In this document: one piece after another, positions 62,089 to 64,000 of the stretch
Position numbering within the stretch: position 1 is the first letter of the stretch
How the letters are laid out: every line of letters starts with the position of its first letter
Assembly: GCA_946186505.1 (NCBI GenBank)
Contig: CAMHNI010000011.1
Span: 1-64,000, forward strand
DNA: 64,000 nucleotides
DNA from: an uncultured Prevotellaceae bacterium
GTDB lineage: Bacteria > Bacteroidota > Bacteroidia > Bacteroidales > Bacteroidaceae
Direction: 5' to 3'
Notes under the pieces: generated by a model
Database searches by the model: none
What the model saw: only the letters and a program-made list of their open reading frames with translations
What the model was told of the DNA's origin: nothing
Position numbers and translations under genes: made by a program

Positions 62089-64000
62089 ATGCGAAGTATC
62101 ATCCTGATTCTATCCGTTCTCTTCTCGGTGGCGGCTGGCGCCCAGAACTACAAAGTTCACGTGAACGTTACGGAAAAAGCCACCCGCGAACCCGTCATCA
62201 TGGGTACCGTAGTCCTGGAGCCTTCAGGACAGTCGGCTGTCACCGACATGCAAGGGCAGGTCACGCTCAGCAACGTGCCCAAGGGGCAATATACACTCGT
62301 CGTCCGCTACGTGGGCTTTGAGCCTTACAAGACGGCCGTCAGCATTACCAACCGCGACCTGACCCTGAAGGTGCAACTGGTGGAGACGTCGCTGGCCCTG
62401 AAGGAGGTGACGGTGACAGCCAAAACCCGCGAGAGCGGTGCCTCGACCAGCAGCGTCATAGGCCGTCAGGCCATCGACCACCTGCAGGCCACCTCGCTGG
62501 CCGATGTCATGCAGCTTATTCCCGGTCAGCTGATGGACCGTCCCGACCTGACCCAGCAGCAGGGCTTGCAGCTGCGTACCCTGCAGAACAACTCGACTAT
62601 GGCCTTCGGTACAAGCATCGTTGTCGATGGCATGCCGATGTCGAACAACGGCAATGTCTCGCAGGGAGCCTTCTCGGGAACGGCGTTCGCGGGTACCGAC
62701 CTGCGCCAGGTTTCGGCCGACAACATCGATGAGGTGGAGATCATAAGAGGCATCCCCTCAGCAGAATACGGCGACATGACCAGCGGACTGGTCGTTGTCC
62801 ACTCTAAGGTGGGCGTCACCCCCTGGCAGGTGAAGGCCAAGATCAACCCCGGACTCCAGAACTACAGTGTGGGAAAGGGGTTCCCCCTTGCCAAAGCCGG
62901 CATTATCAACGCCAACCTTGACTACGCCAAGGCCTGGGGCGACCCGCGACAGAAGACCCGCTCCTACGACCGCTATACGGCCAACGTTGGCTGGGGCTAC
63001 GACATCACCAGAAAATGGCACACCGATACCAAACTGCGCTTCATGCAGGCCAAGGACTGGTCGGGCAAAGACCCCGACGCGGTTCAGGACGGTACGGAGA
63101 ACGAGTCGAAGAACACCTCCTTCGGACTGACGCACAACGGAAAGCTGCAGATGGACCTGCCGCTGATGCGCTCGCTGAAATATACCGCCGGACTGAGCCT
63201 GTCGAAAGCCGACACCCGGAACACCAGCTTCGTGGCTGTCTCGTCGGGTCTGCTGCCTATCCTGACCGCCACAGAGACGGGTTACTACAGCGTTCCCTGG
63301 AAGACTACTTCGTACCTGGCAACGGGTATCAACGAGAGCCGTCCCGGCAACGTCTTCCTGAAAGTGACCGACGACTTCTTCTGGCGCAAGGGCAAGACCG
63401 TGCAGAGCTTCAAGGTGGGCGTTGACTACCGCTACGACTGGAACTCGGGCAAGGGCTACTACAACGAGGACGATGCCCTGCCCTACCGTCCCAACTCCAA
63501 CGGACGCCCACGTGCCTTCAGCGATATTCCCGGTCTGCACCAGCTGTCGGCATTCGCTGAGGATCAGTTCACTTATAATATTAATAAGGTAAACCGCCTG
63601 CGCGTCAACTTCGGACTGCGCTTCACCTCGCTGCAGCCATTCAGCGATCTCGCCACCACCGCCCTTTCGCCCCGTCTGAACGTGGCATTCACGGTAACGA
63701 AGTGGCTCGACATTCGCGGTGGCATCGGCATGAACTCGAAGACACCTGGCCTGAACCACCTCTATCCAGACAAGAAGTATATCGACGACGTGGTGGGCAA
63801 CTTCACGCTAGCCGAGACACCGGCCTACTATGTCCACACCCAGGTCTATGACGTGCAGCGTTCCGAAGGACTGAAGAACGCCACCACTACGAAGGTGGAG
63901 GCAGGACTGGACATCAAGCTGCCAAAGGGGCGCCGTCTGAGCCTGCTGGCCTATCAGGACCGCACCCCCGACGGCTTCGAGGCGGCACCTGACTACTTTA
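62089..64000 (+). CDS. TonB-dependent outer membrane receptor (partial, runs off window)
   Basis: 637 codons with no stop in the window. Signal peptide (MRSIILILSVLFSVAAGAQ), then a carboxypeptidase-regulatory-like domain (about 20-105: EKATREPVIMGTVVLEPSG, GFEPYKTAV), a plug domain (about 110-230: SLADVMQLIPGQLMDRPDL, FGTSIVVDGMPMSN, IDEVEIIRGIPSAEYGDMT) and the start of the barrel. No SusD partner follows in the visible part. Its place after a secreted HMA protein suggests a metal or metallophore substrate rather than a glycan. The end lies beyond base 64000. Confidence 0.92.
   Translation, partial: MRSIILILSVLFSVAAGAQNYKVHVNVTEKATREPVIMGTVVLEPSGQSAVTDMQGQVTLSNVPKGQYTLVVRYVGFEPYKTAVSITNRDLTLKVQLVETSLALKEVTVTAKTRESGASTSSVIGRQAIDHLQATSLADVMQLIPGQLMDRPDLTQQQGLQLRTLQNNSTMAFGTSIVVDGMPMSNNGNVSQGAFSGTAFAGTDLRQVSADNIDEVEIIRGIPSAEYGDMTSGLVVVHSKVGVTPWQVKAKINPGLQNYSVGKGFPLAKAGIINANLDYAKAWGDPRQKTRSYDRYTANVGWGYDITRKWHTDTKLRFMQAKDWSGKDPDAVQDGTENESKNTSFGLTHNGKLQMDLPLMRSLKYTAGLSLSKADTRNTSFVAVSSGLLPILTATETGYYSVPWKTTSYLATGINESRPGNVFLKVTDDFFWRKGKTVQSFKVGVDYRYDWNSGKGYYNEDDALPYRPNSNGRPRAFSDIPGLHQLSAFAEDQFTYNINKVNRLRVNFGLRFTSLQPFSDLATTALSPRLNVAFTVTKWLDIRGGIGMNSKTPGLNHLYPDKKYIDDVVGNFTLAETPAYYVHTQVYDVQRSEGLKNATTTKVEAGLDIKLPKGRRLSLLAYQDRTPDGFEAAPDYF

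Noticed and set aside
62758..63759. 333-codon frame on the minus strand
   Set aside because: Antisense to the TonB receptor; the receptor has clear signal, plug and barrel features.

Overview
The window looks like chromosome from a Prevotella-like member of the Bacteroidales. The grounds are: Bacteroidetes-type promoters (a -7 box TAnnTTTG, often with TTTG 19-21 bases upstream) in front of many genes; few recognisable Shine-Dalgarno sites; a pyrophosphate-dependent phosphofructokinase; an HTCS-architecture regulator; a smalltalk micro-protein; a PorT-type barrel; a T9SS-like C-terminal domain; and a TonB-dependent receptor with a carboxypeptidase-like N-terminal domain. No rRNA, complete insertion sequence, integrase or CRISPR array is visible. 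Genes are packed in short operons on both strands.

Left part (1-4235) is accessory. It holds a toxin-antitoxin remnant, a PQQ-like propeller lipoprotein or secreted protein, a HepT/MntA toxin-antitoxin pair, a smalltalk micro-protein operon, REP-like palindromes and three very short promoter-hairpin-terminator units that may be small RNAs. A 14-base REP arm recurs exactly where the toxin gene is broken, and a REP sits beside an orphan dockerin-like gene tail.

4236-10174 holds an envelope-stress operon on the minus strand (small secreted T9SS-CTD-like protein, L,D-transpeptidase, ECF sigma factor, membrane anti-sigma-like protein, Spy/CpxP-like protein) and a FeoA-FeoB fusion with palindromes at its promoter. 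10174-15450 is a second accessory block: a type III restriction-modification operon behind a long structured leader, then a roughly 490-bp fold-back element made of long inverted repeats.

15452-34112 is mostly metabolism and envelope: GH2 beta-galactosidase-like enzyme, GH25 lysozyme-like protein, PPi-PFK, an acyltransferase and an amidase-like secreted protein, YgiQ radical SAM protein overlapping a PP2C-like phosphatase, two tRNA-Arg genes, Kdo synthesis genes kdsA and kdsD, a large one-protein sensor-regulator whose kinase and receiver residues are lost, and a secreted cardiolipin-synthase-like phospholipase D.

34123-50046 has TPR, lipoprotein and aspS genes, AlaX, a cytoplasmic hybrid histidine kinase, GT2, RNase G, HU and a 29-residue mS38-like basic protein, serA and serC separated by a pair of inverted REPs, an OmpH-like protein, and a Dabb-LytTR pair. 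50228-60145 is dominated by a complete leucine operon (leuA-leuC-leuD-citramalate/isopropylmalate synthase-like-leuB) behind a leader-peptide attenuator, with REP elements between leuA and leuC and, unusually, inside the leuC reading frame; fmt and a ClC channel follow. The right end has a small cytosolic protein, a PorT-like barrel, a secreted three-HMA-domain protein and a TonB receptor that runs off the window.

The strongest candidates for something new are the phosphorylation-dead HTCS, the fold-back element beside the type III RM leader, the REP inserted in frame in leuC, the leu attenuator, and the three promoter-terminator micro-transcripts associated with REP sequences.
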